From an uncultured Clostridia bacterium (GTDB lineage Bacteria > Bacillota > Clostridia > TANB77 > CAG-508): DNA of 23,179 nt. Where the stretch lies: the NCBI GenBank assembly GCA_948585895.1, contig CAPBNZ010000026.1:1-23179 (forward strand), given 5' to 3'. Below the pieces are notes generated by a model. The model worked only from the letters and a program-made list of their open reading frames with translations, was not told the DNA's origin and searched no databases. The position numbers and the translations under genes were made by a program. Below, piece by piece: positions 1 through 7,596 of the stretch; positions within the stretch are counted from its first letter, which is position 1, and each line of letters starts with the position of its first letter.

Positions 1-16
1 AGAAAAAGATAAAAAA

Positions 17-514
17 ATGATGTTAAAATATATAGATACATTTGATAATATCTTAGTAAGAGAGAATGAATTTGCACATTTTACAGCATCTAGTTGGGTA
101 GTAAATCAAGAGAAAACAAAGGTATTAATGATTTATCATAATATTTATCAATCTTGGGCATGGACAGGAGGACATAGTGATGGAGAAGCAGATTTATTGA
201 AAGTAGCCATTAAAGAATTAAAAGAGGAGACAGGAATAAAAAACGTAACAGTTTTAAAAAAAGATATCTTTTCACTAGAAATATTGACAGTAAATGGACA
301 TATTAAGAAAGGAAAATATGTTTCTTCTCATCTTCACTTAAATCTTACTTATCTTTTACAAGTTAATGAAAAAGAAACTTTACATATAAAAGAAGATGAG
401 AACAGTGGTGTCAAATGGATTCCAATAGAAGAAGTAAAAAATGCATCAAAAGAAAATTGGATGATAGAAAATATTTACACAAAAATAAATCAAAAATTAA
501 AAAACATGATATAA
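17..514 (+). CDS. NUDIX family hydrolase
   Basis: A 165-residue protein with a NUDIX box around residues 51-74: a GGHSDGE stretch followed by KELKEETGI, matching the GX5EX7REUXEEXGU consensus except that the usual Arg is Lys and the first Glu is displaced by one. The glutamates of KELKEE would bind the metal used to hydrolyse a nucleoside diphosphate linked to another group. The substrate cannot be told from sequence. Two adjacent ATG codons (17 and 20) are possible starts; only a weak purine-rich stretch lies upstream, and the window edge prevents seeing a promoter. It is followed after 34 bases by the signal peptidase gene, so co-transcription is possible. It shows the AT-rich, AGA-dominated codon use of its neighbours. 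Confidence 0.85.
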   Translation: MMLKYIDTFDNILVRENEFAHFTASSWVVNQEKTKVLMIYHNIYQSWAWTGGHSDGEADLLKVAIKELKEETGIKNVTVLKKDIFSLEILTVNGHIKKGKYVSSHLHLNLTYLLQVNEKETLHIKEDENSGVKWIPIEEVKNASKENWMIENIYTKINQKLKNMI

Positions 515-548
515 TTTTATAAAACTAAAAGATAGGAGTTAGGAAAAA

Positions 549-1154
549 ATGTATAAAGCTAATAAAATTGAAAAAGAACAGAAAAGAATACATATAATAG
601 GAAGAATAGTCAGTATGATTTTATATACAATACTAATTCCTATGATTATATTTAATTTTACCTTAATCATAAAATCCTTTATCAATCCAAATCAAACACC
701 AGACTTTTTTGGTTACAAAAGCTTTGTAATTGTGTCAGGAAGTATGGAGCCAACCATTATGACAGGGGACGCTATATTAGTAAAAGAGGTATCAGAAGAG
801 GAAATTAAAACGAATGACATCATATCTTTTTTACAAGGAGAGACAATTATAACACACAGAGTGATTGGAATAATAGAAGAAAATGGGATAAAAAGATATA
901 AAACGAAAGGCGATAATAATAATACAGAGGATAAAGACAAGATTACTTATAAACAAATAGAAGGAAAGTATCAATTTAAAATTAGTAAGTTTAGAATTAT
1001 TACAGATATCTTAAAGAGTAAAATTACATTAATGATATTAATTGCAATGATGGTGATTATCTATTTCTACAGAGGTGAACTAGATAAGAGAAAAAAGGAA
1101 AGAAAAGACAAAAGAAGAAAATATGAAGAACGAAAGGAGAACAGTCAAGGCTAA
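549..1154 (+). CDS. Signal peptidase I, SipW-like (ER/archaeal type)
   Basis: A 201-residue membrane peptidase. Residues about 18-43 form an N-terminal membrane segment. The catalytic serine lies in VSGSMEPT (S65), and the second catalytic position is a histidine in ITHRVIG (H103) rather than the lysine of standard bacterial LepB; a Ser-His dyad is typical of SipW/ER-type enzymes. The box KTKGDNNNTED (residues 118-128) is the third conserved region. A second membrane helix lies near residues 157-175, followed by a highly basic tail of about 25 residues. The role is cleavage of signal peptides from secreted proteins. SipW in Bacillus has dedicated substrates, but none is visible beside this gene, so the substrate is unknown. 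A GATAGGAG ribosome site precedes the start. Confidence 0.88.
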   Translation: MYKANKIEKEQKRIHIIGRIVSMILYTILIPMIIFNFTLIIKSFINPNQTPDFFGYKSFVIVSGSMEPTIMTGDAILVKEVSEEEIKTNDIISFLQGETIITHRVIGIIEENGIKRYKTKGDNNNTEDKDKITYKQIEGKYQFKISKFRIITDILKSKITLMILIAMMVIIYFYRGELDKRKKERKDKRRKYEERKENSQG

Positions 1155-1205
1155 TTATAAATTAATTGAAAATATATTGTATACAAAAAATGAAAGGTGA
1201 GATGA

Positions 1206-1784
1206 ATGAAAGAATTGGAAAATATAGAAAAACTTTTAATTAATGTAGATATGATAAATGGATTTGTAAAAAAAGGAGCAATGGCAGATTCTTATATTAA
1301 GCATATTATTCCAGAACAAGTTAAGCAAATGAAAATGATAAAAGAAAAAGGAGGAATAATCGCAATTATTAAAGATACACATAAAGAAAATTGTAGAGAA
1401 TTTAATCGTTATCCAGCACATTGTATAGAAGGAACAGAAGAAGTAGAACTAGTAGATGAATTAAAACAATTTGAAGAAGATGGATTAATCTACTTAAAAA
1501 ATTCGACAAGCACAATCTATGCACCAAACTTTTTAAAAGATATAGATAAAATGAAAAAACTAAAAGAAGTAATTATTGTTGGATGTTGTACAGATATTTG
1601 TATTTTAAATTTAGCAATTCCATTACAAAATTATTTTGACCAAGAAGATAGAAATATAAAAATTACAATACCAAAAAATGCAGTGGAAACTTATGATGCA
1701 CCAAACCATAAGAGGGAGCAATACAATGAAATTGCCTTTAAATTAATGGAACAAGCGGGCATCCATTTAGTAGAAGTTTTATAG
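1206..1784 (+). CDS. pncA: Nicotinamidase / cysteine hydrolase (isochorismatase fold)
   Basis: A 192-residue protein of the isochorismatase-like hydrolase family. The catalytic triad is visible: D15 in NVDMINGF, K98 in YLKNST, and the nucleophile C128 in GCCTDIC. The metal-binding set of nicotinamidases also appears present (D57 and H59 in KDTHKEN, H72 in PAHC). Nicotinamidase converts nicotinamide to nicotinate. The assignment over other members of the family is strengthened by the next gene, 15 bases downstream, which encodes nicotinate phosphoribosyltransferase, the enzyme that uses the product. The start follows an AAAGGTGAG ribosome site. The sequence gives no sign of damage or transfer. 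Confidence 0.87.
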   Translation: MKELENIEKLLINVDMINGFVKKGAMADSYIKHIIPEQVKQMKMIKEKGGIIAIIKDTHKENCREFNRYPAHCIEGTEEVELVDELKQFEEDGLIYLKNSTSTIYAPNFLKDIDKMKKLKEVIIVGCCTDICILNLAIPLQNYFDQEDRNIKITIPKNAVETYDAPNHKREQYNEIAFKLMEQAGIHLVEVL

Positions 1785-1799
1785 AGAGGAAATTAAAAG

Positions 1800-3230
1800 A
1801 TGAAGCAAGAAAAATTAGAATTAATAGCGGATTTTTATGAATTTACAATGTCAAATGGATATTTCGTAAAAAATAAGAATGAAATAGCATATTTTGATAT
1901 ATTTTTTAGGAAAATACCAGACCATGGTGGGTATGCTATTATGGCAGGTTTGGAACAAATAATTGAATTTATTAAAAATTTAAAATTTGATAAAGAAGAT
2001 ATTGCATATTTAAGGAGTCAAAACATATTTTCAGAAGAATACTTAGCTTACTTAGCAAACTTTAAATTCACAGGAGATATCTGGGCAATACCGGAAGGAA
2101 CGGTAGTATTTCCAAATGAGCCATTAATTACAGTAAAAGCACCACTAATAGAAGCACAACTTTTGGAGACAATGTTATTGCTAATTGTCAATCATCAAAG
2201 TTTAATTGCGACCAAAACTAGCAGAATTGTAAAAGCGGCACAAGGAAGACCAGTAATGGAATTTGGTGCAAGAAGAGCACATGGGGTATCAGCAGCTGTT
2301 TATGGAGCAAGAGCAGCTATAATAGGAGGTGCAGTTGGAACTTCTTGCACGTTAACAGCACAAAAATTTGATGTACCAGCAAGTGGAACTATGGCACATA
2401 GCTGGATTCAAAGTTTTGATACAGAATATGAAGCTTTTAAAACGTATGCACAATTATATCCACATGCAGGTACTTTTTTAATTGATACCTATAACACTTT
2501 AGAAAGTGGATTACCAAATGCCATAAAAATATTTGATGAAATTTTAAAACCACAAGGAATAAAACCAATTGCTGTTAGGTTAGATAGTGGCGATTTAGCA
2601 TATTTATCTAAAAAGGTAAGAAACATATTAGATGATGCTGGTTATTCAGACTGTAAAATATGTGTTACCAATTCTTTAGATGAACATTTAATTACTTCTT
2701 TATTAGAGCAAGAAGCAAAAGTAGATTTATTTGGAGTAGGAGAAAATTTAATTACAGCTAAAAGTGATGCTATATTTGGTGGAGTATATAAATTAGTAGC
2801 AATGGAAAGAGATGGAGTAATACTTCCAAAGATAAAGATTAGTGAGAATATTGAAAAAATTACGAATCCAAGTTTTAAAAAAGTATATCGTTTTTATAGT
2901 AAGGAAACAAATTATGCTTTAGCAGATGTTATTATGTTAAAAGAAGAGGAACAGCCAGAGGGCGAATACGAAATATTTGACCAATATAATACTTGGAAAA
3001 GAAAAAAATTAGATAGTTATTATGTAAAAGAATTGCAAGAAAAGATATTTGAAAATGGTAAATTAATTTACAAAATGCCAAATCTGAAGCAAATAGCAGA
3101 ATATGCACAACAACAATTAGGAACTTTATGGGAAGAAATAAAGAGGTTAAAGAACCCACAAAAATACTATGTAGATTTATCACAGAAATTATATGATTTG
3201 AAAACAGAAATGTTAAATAAGAAGAAATAG
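1800..3230 (+). CDS. pncB: Nicotinate phosphoribosyltransferase
   Basis: A 476-residue cytoplasmic enzyme that makes nicotinate mononucleotide from nicotinate and PRPP with ATP, the entry step of the Preiss-Handler NAD salvage route. Family blocks are intact: YEFTMSNGYF near the N-terminus, FFRKIPDHGGYAIMAGLEQ at about 35-53, EFGARRAHG (154-162), GTMAHSW with the histidine phosphorylated during catalysis at about H200, VRLDSGDLAYL, and FGVGENL. The length is normal for the Gram-positive type. It is preceded by a GAGAGGAAAT ribosome site and directly follows the nicotinamidase gene, so the two probably form one salvage operon. All CGG triplets in this gene (in GCG GAT, CCG GAA, ACG GTA and GCG GCA contexts) are out of frame and cause no break. 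Confidence 0.95.
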   Translation: MKQEKLELIADFYEFTMSNGYFVKNKNEIAYFDIFFRKIPDHGGYAIMAGLEQIIEFIKNLKFDKEDIAYLRSQNIFSEEYLAYLANFKFTGDIWAIPEGTVVFPNEPLITVKAPLIEAQLLETMLLLIVNHQSLIATKTSRIVKAAQGRPVMEFGARRAHGVSAAVYGARAAIIGGAVGTSCTLTAQKFDVPASGTMAHSWIQSFDTEYEAFKTYAQLYPHAGTFLIDTYNTLESGLPNAIKIFDEILKPQGIKPIAVRLDSGDLAYLSKKVRNILDDAGYSDCKICVTNSLDEHLITSLLEQEAKVDLFGVGENLITAKSDAIFGGVYKLVAMERDGVILPKIKISENIEKITNPSFKKVYRFYSKETNYALADVIMLKEEEQPEGEYEIFDQYNTWKRKKLDSYYVKELQEKIFENGKLIYKMPNLKQIAEYAQQQLGTLWEEIKRLKNPQKYYVDLSQKLYDLKTEMLNKKK

Positions 3231-3252
3231 TTATTAGGTATGGAGAAAAAAT

Positions 3253-4638
3253 ATGAAAGTTCCAGTAGAAAAGAATAAAGAATATATAGTAGAAATTATA
3301 GATAATGGATTTGAGGGGGAGGGAATTGCTAAAATAGATAATTTTACGATTTTTATTCCTCATGCTATAAAAGGAGAAACAGTAAGGATACTAATAGTAA
3401 AAGTCTTATCATCACATGCATTTGGAAAAATAATAGAAATAGTTTCTTCTTCTAACTGTAGAGTAGAAAGTGATTGTGTTACTTATAAAAGATGTGGAGG
3501 ATGTAATTTAAGACATATGAAATATATAGAAACTCTAAAGATAAAACACAATGCTGTACAAAGTTTAGTAAATAAAACTTTAAAAAATAAGATACAAGTA
3601 GAGAAAGTAATAGGAATGGATAATCCATATTATTATAGAAATAAAGCACAATATCCAATTGGCATAGATAAACATGGTCAACCAATAATAGGAATATTTG
3701 CTAATAGAACCCATGAAATTATACCTATTCATAAGTGTCTAATCCAAAATCAACAAAATGAAGAAATAGCAAAATTTATTTTTAATTATTTGGTAGCAAA
3801 TAAAATTAGTATTTATAATGAGAAAACGGGAAAGGGCTTAATTAGACATATTGTCATTAAAATTGGAATCAAAACCAATCAAATTATGTGTATTTTAGTT
3901 GTAAATGGAAGAACATTTCCAAAAGAAAAACAATTAGTTACAAAGCTTATTAATCGTTTTCCTAGAGTAAAAACCATTATAAAAAATATTAACATGAAAA
4001 ATACAAATGTTATTTTGGGACAAGATAACATTAATTTATATGGAAAAGGCTATATAGAAGATAAATTAGGAGAGTATACTTTTAAAATATCACCATTATC
4101 TTTTTATCAAGTGAATTCGCTACAAGCAGAACAATTGTATAAAATTGGAATAAAGGCAGCAGAAATAACAAGAAAAGATACAGTATTTGATTTGTATTGT
4201 GGTATTGGAACAATATCTTTATTTATGTCAAAATATGCTAGAAAAGTTTATGGAATAGAAATTGTGAAAGAAGCAGTAGATATGGCAAAGGAAAATGCTT
4301 TATTGAATCAGGTAGAAAATGTAGAATTTATAGCAGGAGATGTAGAAAAGGTTTTAGATGAATTAATTTTCGCAAAGAAAATAATCCCAGATATAATTAT
4401 GGTAGATCCACCTAGGAAAGGTTTGGATAATAAGAGTATAGATAATATTTTGAAGATTAGACCGAAGAGATTAATTTATATTAGTTGTAATCCAGCTACT
4501 TTGATAAGAGATTTGAGCAAATTGGAGGATATATATGAAATAAAAAGTATAATGCCAGTTGATATGTTTCCATTTACTAACCATGTAGAGTGTATAGCGG
4601 TGCTATGTTTAAAAGAAACCACAAACCCATTGAAATAA
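3253..4638 (+). CDS. 23S rRNA (uracil-5-)-methyltransferase, RlmD/RumA family
   Basis: A 461-residue SAM-dependent RNA methyltransferase. Residues about 1-62 form a TRAM RNA-binding domain (DNGFEGEGIAKIDNF, PHAIKGE). Cysteines C75, C81 and C84 in CVTYKRCGGC, plus a later Cys in IHKCLIQ, match the iron-sulfur ligands of RlmD. The catalytic domain has the SAM loop FDLYCGIGTIS, the DPPRKGLD block and the nucleophile motif SCNPATL. The RlmD/RlmCD/TrmA assignment within the family is not certain. The C-terminus continues past the conserved HVEC block with a short tail ending TTNPLK. This gene is the last chromosomal-looking one before the conjugative segment; the 3' end of rumA-type genes is a known integration target of some streptococcal conjugative elements. 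Confidence 0.92.
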   Translation: MKVPVEKNKEYIVEIIDNGFEGEGIAKIDNFTIFIPHAIKGETVRILIVKVLSSHAFGKIIEIVSSSNCRVESDCVTYKRCGGCNLRHMKYIETLKIKHNAVQSLVNKTLKNKIQVEKVIGMDNPYYYRNKAQYPIGIDKHGQPIIGIFANRTHEIIPIHKCLIQNQQNEEIAKFIFNYLVANKISIYNEKTGKGLIRHIVIKIGIKTNQIMCILVVNGRTFPKEKQLVTKLINRFPRVKTIIKNINMKNTNVILGQDNINLYGKGYIEDKLGEYTFKISPLSFYQVNSLQAEQLYKIGIKAAEITRKDTVFDLYCGIGTISLFMSKYARKVYGIEIVKEAVDMAKENALLNQVENVEFIAGDVEKVLDELIFAKKIIPDIIMVDPPRKGLDNKSIDNILKIRPKRLIYISCNPATLIRDLSKLEDIYEIKSIMPVDMFPFTNHVECIAVLCLKETTNPLK

Positions 4639-5030
4639 AAGGATTTAATCAAATATTATAAAAGTAAAAAAATCATAAAAAATGCAAAAAAATCATAAAA
4701 AAATTATCAAAAAAATAGAGTAAAAGACAACCTAGTATGAGGAAACATGATAAAGAAAAGACAAAAAAATCGAAGAAATAATTGGTACTGTAAGGAAATA
4801 AGGCACATATATTCCCAGTACCTATACGAAGATATAAGTATGTTGTCTGTGAACAAATAAAATTCGTTGAAATGCCAATAAAAACAAGCATTTTTTAACT
4901 ATCACATGTTCATCATACACATACAAGTAAAAAAATAATAATATGAGGGGCAATTCTAACTAATAAAGTGTTACGATTTAAAAGTACACTTTATTTTTTA
5001 TAGAATAAATTAAAAGGAGGGATGCTTAAT
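4639..5030. other. Noncoding junction between chromosome-like genes and conjugative segment
   Basis: About 390 bases without a credible gene. It contains an A-rich imperfect tandem repeat (two copies of A7-TCAT-A6, at 4666-4682 and 4686-4702, period 20), a 7-bp inverted repeat GGTACTG/CAGTACC (4784-4790 and 4816-4822, spacer 25) and a 10-bp hairpin at 4962-4995 listed separately. A weak promoter candidate is TACACA (4916-4921), 17 bases, TAATAT (4939-4944). The region is where an element boundary or att site would be expected, but no duplicated att sequence could be identified because the other end is not in the window. Confidence 0.5.
4962..4995 (+). terminator. AT-rich hairpin followed by T-run, terminator or leader attenuator
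   Basis: The arms AATAAAGTGT (4962-4971) and ACACTTTATT (4986-4995) are perfectly complementary over 10 bp around a 14-base loop and run into a short T stretch. The stem is AT-rich, so termination strength is uncertain. It lies 35 bases upstream of the HTH gene start, so it could end transcription from upstream or act as a leader structure for the HTH gene. Confidence 0.5.
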
Positions 5031-5798
5031 GTGAATGAAGAAAATAAACCAGCCTATTATGCAATAATACCAAGTGAAGTAAGATATTGTGAAGAATTAA
5101 AATTTGCAGAAAGGTTACTATATGGAGAAATAACAGCATTAGCTGGAAAAGAAGGATATTGTTTTGCAACAAATAGATATTTTGGAGAACTATATCATGT
5201 AATACCTGGAACAATATCACGATGGATAAATCATTTAGAAAATTTAGGATTTGTAAAAACAGAAGTAATAAGAAATGACAAAAATCAAGTAACAGAAAGA
5301 AGAATTTATATAAATGAATGCAATAGGGAATTTATACAAAATACCTATAAGCAAAATGAACAATACCCCTATGAGCAAAATTGCATATACCCTATAAGCA
5401 GAAAAGCTAAAGATAATAATATAAATATTAGGATAGATAGATTCTTTAAATTTATAATAAAAAAAGAAAAGCAAAATCCAGAAAAATTAACAGAAGATGA
5501 ACAAAGTCAATTTTACAGTTTACTAGAAAAGCTAGAATTGAATTATACAGAAGAACTATTAAAACTATTTACAAAAGAGAACATAGACAAACTAAAGATA
5601 ATTATATATGCTTTAAAAGAACTATTTACAAGCAATAAAAAGCAGTTAGTTACAAAAGTTAAAAGAGAAGAGTTGATATTCCTTTATGATAATTGCAAAG
5701 ATAAACAATTAGAATATGAAAATACAAGTAAAGAAATCAACAATTTTTTTGAATATTATTATATCAGTTTAATAAGGAAATTAGAAAAAGCAACATAG
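5031..5798 (+). CDS. Helix-turn-helix protein, replication-initiator/regulator type of conjugative elements
   Basis: A 255-residue protein. The GTG at 5031 is chosen because it lies 10 bases after the AAAGGAGG ribosome site; the in-frame ATG at 5022 is only one base from it. The N-terminus (YYAIIPSEVRYCEEL, then ERLLYGEITALAGKEGY) resembles HTH proteins that begin conjugative modules in Clostridia; residues about 30-100 form a winged-helix-like unit ending in LENLGFV. The rest is charged and probably helical, with no catalytic motif seen. A role in DNA binding, such as replication or regulation of the element, is inferred from family and position. It contains no CGG codon and is an intact frame. 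Confidence 0.72.
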   Translation: MNEENKPAYYAIIPSEVRYCEELKFAERLLYGEITALAGKEGYCFATNRYFGELYHVIPGTISRWINHLENLGFVKTEVIRNDKNQVTERRIYINECNREFIQNTYKQNEQYPYEQNCIYPISRKAKDNNINIRIDRFFKFIIKKEKQNPEKLTEDEQSQFYSLLEKLELNYTEELLKLFTKENIDKLKIIIYALKELFTSNKKQLVTKVKREELIFLYDNCKDKQLEYENTSKEINNFFEYYYISLIRKLEKAT

Positions 5799-5811
5799 CT
5801 TTTATTTTTTT
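5786..5811 (+). terminator. Small hairpin plus T-run at end of HTH gene
   Basis: AAAAGC (5786-5791) pairs with GCTTTT (5798-5803) around a 6-base loop and is followed by A and seven T residues. It overlaps the stop codon of the HTH gene. The stem is only 6 bp, so it may terminate partially and reduce transcription into the secretion genes. Confidence 0.45.
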
Positions 5812-5834
5812 GACTTAAAACAAGGAGGAACAAA

Positions 5835-6087
5835 ATGATACCTATTTATGATGTAAATAATTTAACAGGAAATTTAGATACAATGTTTCAAAATATGATG
5901 AAAATAGGATTTGGAATTTCCATTGTATTATTAACAATTTGGATCATTGTAAGTTTATTAATATGGTTATTTCGGAGCCAGAAAAAAGTCCGAAAGAGCA
6001 ATAAAATTTGGAATAAAGAATTTTATAATAACTTTAATATTAGCAGTAATTATACTAATCATACCAATATTGTTTAGTATGTTTTAG
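5835..6087 (+). CDS. Small two-helix membrane protein of T4SS, needs one +1 shift at CGG
   Basis: Read as 5835-5972 joined to 5974-6087, giving 83 residues. The first helix spans about residues 21-46 (GFGISIVLLTIWIIV). In the zero frame the protein continues for about 34 hydrophilic residues to a stop at 6075-6077. Skipping the C of codon 47 (CGG, 5973-5975) gives a short basic loop FGARKKSERA and a second clear membrane helix, NFIITLILAVIILIIPILF, ending at 6087. The shifted version is a coherent 2-TM protein like the small pilin or VirB3-like proteins found at this place in Gram-positive conjugation clusters. The exact family is not recognised. The ribosome site is AAGGAGGAA, 7 bases before ATG. 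Confidence 0.7.
5973..5975 (+). other. CGG +1 frameshift site 1
   Basis: Context TTT CGG AGC CAG in the zero frame; TTT (C) GGA GCC AGA in the productive frame. The shift converts a hydrophilic out-of-frame tail into a second membrane helix. Phe-tRNA could also re-pair with TTC here, but that option is absent at most other sites. Confidence 0.8.
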
Positions 6088-6116
6088 AAGATATTAAAGC
6101 AAATAGTAATATACCA

Positions 6117-6144
6117 CCAAAATTATTTGCCCTAAATAATTTGG
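6117..6144 (+). promoter_or_regulatory. Hairpin overlapping the pilin ribosome-binding site
   Basis: CCAAAATTATTT (6117-6128) and AAATAATTTGG (6134-6144) pair over 11 bp with one bulged A and a 5-base loop. The right arm ends in the first two G residues of the GGAGGG ribosome site (6143-6148) of the pilin gene at 6155. Folding could limit ribosome access, or stabilise the 5' end after processing. There is no T-run, so it is not a terminator. Confidence 0.45.
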
Positions 6145-6154
6145 AGGGAATCGT

Positions 6155-6566
6155 ATGAAGAGATTAAATTTAAAAGAAAATGTAAAAAAAGGATTTTATA
6201 AAATAAAAAACAAAGTATGGGTAATACCTACAACATTAATGATGATGCAAACGAAAGTATTTGCCGAAGGTAGTATTAGCACAGCAGAGGTTAATCAAGC
6301 TACAGAAAATATAAAAAATGCAGTTATTAAGTTAGCAATGCCAATACGGAGGAATTTTGGTATTTGTAAGTATTGTTATTATAGCATTGAAAATGATAGT
6401 AAATTCAAATAATGCTAATAAAAGAAGTGAATCAATAGGAGCTTTAGCTTGGGTATGTGCTGGAACAATGCTTTTAGGATTATCACTTATTGTAAGTGGA
6501 ATTATTTTAAGTATTGCAACAAATGGCGGTGGAGCATTAATTACAGGTGGAGGCTCAAATGGTTAG
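6155..6566 (+). CDS. VirB2/TrbC-like pilin precursor, needs one +1 shift at CGG
   Basis: Read as 6155-6346 joined to 6348-6566, giving 136 residues. A basic N-terminus and a hydrophobic stretch ending in KVFAEG look like a signal peptide with cleavage after about residue 38. The mature part has two membrane helices, the first beginning at AMPIGGILVFVSIVIIAL and the second at MLLGLSLIVSGIILSIA, followed by a Gly-rich tail, as in VirB2-type conjugative pilins. The zero frame stops at 6412 just after the first helix begins. Skipping the C of codon 65 (CGG, 6347-6349) restores the whole pilin. It is preceded by GGAGGG and ends overlapping the ribosome site of the PrgI gene. Confidence 0.82.
6347..6349 (+). 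other. CGG +1 frameshift site 2
   Basis: Context CCA ATA CGG AGG zero frame; CCA ATA (C) GGA GGA ATT productive frame, giving P-I-G-G-I. Ile-tRNA on ATA cannot re-pair with TAC, so simple P-site slippage is not supported here. Confidence 0.85.
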
Positions 6567-6579
6567 GAGGTAGTAACAA

Positions 6580-6865
6580 ATGAGTTCATATAAAGTACCA
6601 TTTGATTTTACACATGAAGAGAAAGTATTTCGGAGGTTATTTATCATTAAGACAGATGTTATATATAATAGTTAGTGTTGTTTCAATAGGAATATTATTT
6701 ATACCAGTTCTACCAATGACATTAAAAGTATGTATGTTTTTATTAGCATTTGGTATATTTATGACATTTGCTTTTTTAAAGATAGGTACAACATATGCAG
6801 ATAAATACTTCCTTAATATAGTGAAATACATTTTTAGAAACAAAATTTTTATAAATGAGAGGTAA
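6580..6865 (+). CDS. PrgI family membrane protein of T4SS, needs one +1 shift at CGG
   Basis: Read as 6580-6630 joined to 6632-6865, giving 94 residues. The start ATG at 6580 lies 9 bases after GGAGG (6566-6570), which overlaps the pilin stop. The N-terminus YKVPFDFTHEEKVF joins across the shift to GGYLSLRQMLYIIVSVV, which is the typical PrgI layout: short soluble head, a LSLRQ block, then two membrane helices (about 27-45 and 48-70). The zero frame stops at 6673-6675, long before the second helix. PrgI-like proteins sit between pilin and VirB4 genes in Gram-positive conjugation clusters and resemble VirB3, an inner-membrane partner of VirB4. Confidence 0.85.
6631..6633 (+). other. CGG +1 frameshift site 3
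   Basis: Context GTA TTT CGG AGG zero frame; GTA TTT (C) GGA GGT TAT productive frame. The shift falls at codon 18, so nearly the whole protein depends on it, including the conserved LSLRQ block just after it. Confidence 0.87.
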
Positions 6866-6870
6866 AAATA

Positions 6871-7596
6871 ATGATAATCACAATTATATTTATATTAGCT
6901 GGAATCTTTTTTATGATAGGTACACTAATATATGTAAAAAACAAAAATAATCTACAAGAGATAAAGCCCATAGATAAATCAAATGTAAAGAAGGTAAAAA
7001 AGACATTAAGTAATCTGTGGGGGATAGATGGATTTAATAATCAAGTAATTACAATTAACAAAGGACAACATTCAATTATAGTAGAATTGGAAAGTATAGA
7101 ATACAGCTTATTGCACGAAGGAGAAAGAAACAATGTGGATAGAGAATTAATAAGCATAGCACAAATGCTTAAATTTCCAATACAGTTTTTAGAAGTAAAA
7201 AAACAAATTGAATTAGGAGATATGCTAGAAGAAATAAAAATCAATACAATAAATGCTAATAGTAATGTAAAAGAATATGCAAAACAGATAATGAGACATT
7301 TAGAACAATTACAAGAAGATCAAAATTTATTTGAAAGAAAAAATTATATGGTAATATCTTCTTTTAACAATAGGAAAACAGCAGAAATTGAACTAAAAGA
7401 GTTTTATCTGTTATTAAGATATCATTTATTAAATATTAAAGTTAGTACAAGACTATTAAACAATAAAGAGATATTAGAACTTATTTACGAACAATTACAC
7501 AAAGGTAATAAAAATAAAGTATCTGATATAGAAGAAAAAGGAGGCTTAGAGTTATATGTTACAAGCAAAAAAGGAAAAAAAGCTAAAACCTTATAA
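6871..7596 (+). CDS. Membrane-anchored conjugation protein, resembling VirB4 N-terminal region (TraC-like)
   Basis: A 241-residue protein with one N-terminal membrane helix (about residues 2-22, IITIIFILAGIFFMIGTLIY) and a basic cytoplasmic start. The soluble part (NNQVITINKGQHSIIVEL, then ELISIAQMLKFPIQFLEV and later YMVISSF) has the rhythm of the non-ATPase N-terminal domain of VirB4/TraC proteins, which often exists as a separate gene just before VirB4 in Gram-positive systems. There is no Walker motif. It overlaps the VirB4 gene by 41 bases. It is the one core secretion gene without an in-frame CGG and with an unbroken frame. The family call is inference from pattern and position. Confidence 0.65.
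   Translation: MIITIIFILAGIFFMIGTLIYVKNKNNLQEIKPIDKSNVKKVKKTLSNLWGIDGFNNQVITINKGQHSIIVELESIEYSLLHEGERNNVDRELISIAQMLKFPIQFLEVKKQIELGDMLEEIKINTINANSNVKEYAKQIMRHLEQLQEDQNLFERKNYMVISSFNNRKTAEIELKEFYLLLRYHLLNIKVSTRLLNNKEILELIYEQLHKGNKNKVSDIEEKGGLELYVTSKKGKKAKTL

Noticed and set aside
4666..4702. A-rich tandem repeat as CRISPR or iteron array.
   Set aside because: Only two low-complexity copies, no spacers and no replication protein site pattern.
4738..4782. Tiny ORF of 14 codons in the 4639-5030 gap.
   Set aside because: No ribosome site, lysine-rich A-tract translation and no support for a gene.
6347..6360. CGGAGG as an internal ribosome site for re-initiation (a TTG follows at 6357).
   Set aside because: It could work at one pilin site, but sites 1, 4, 5, 7 and 8 have no GGAGG and no start codon nearby, and domains run continuously across the joins.
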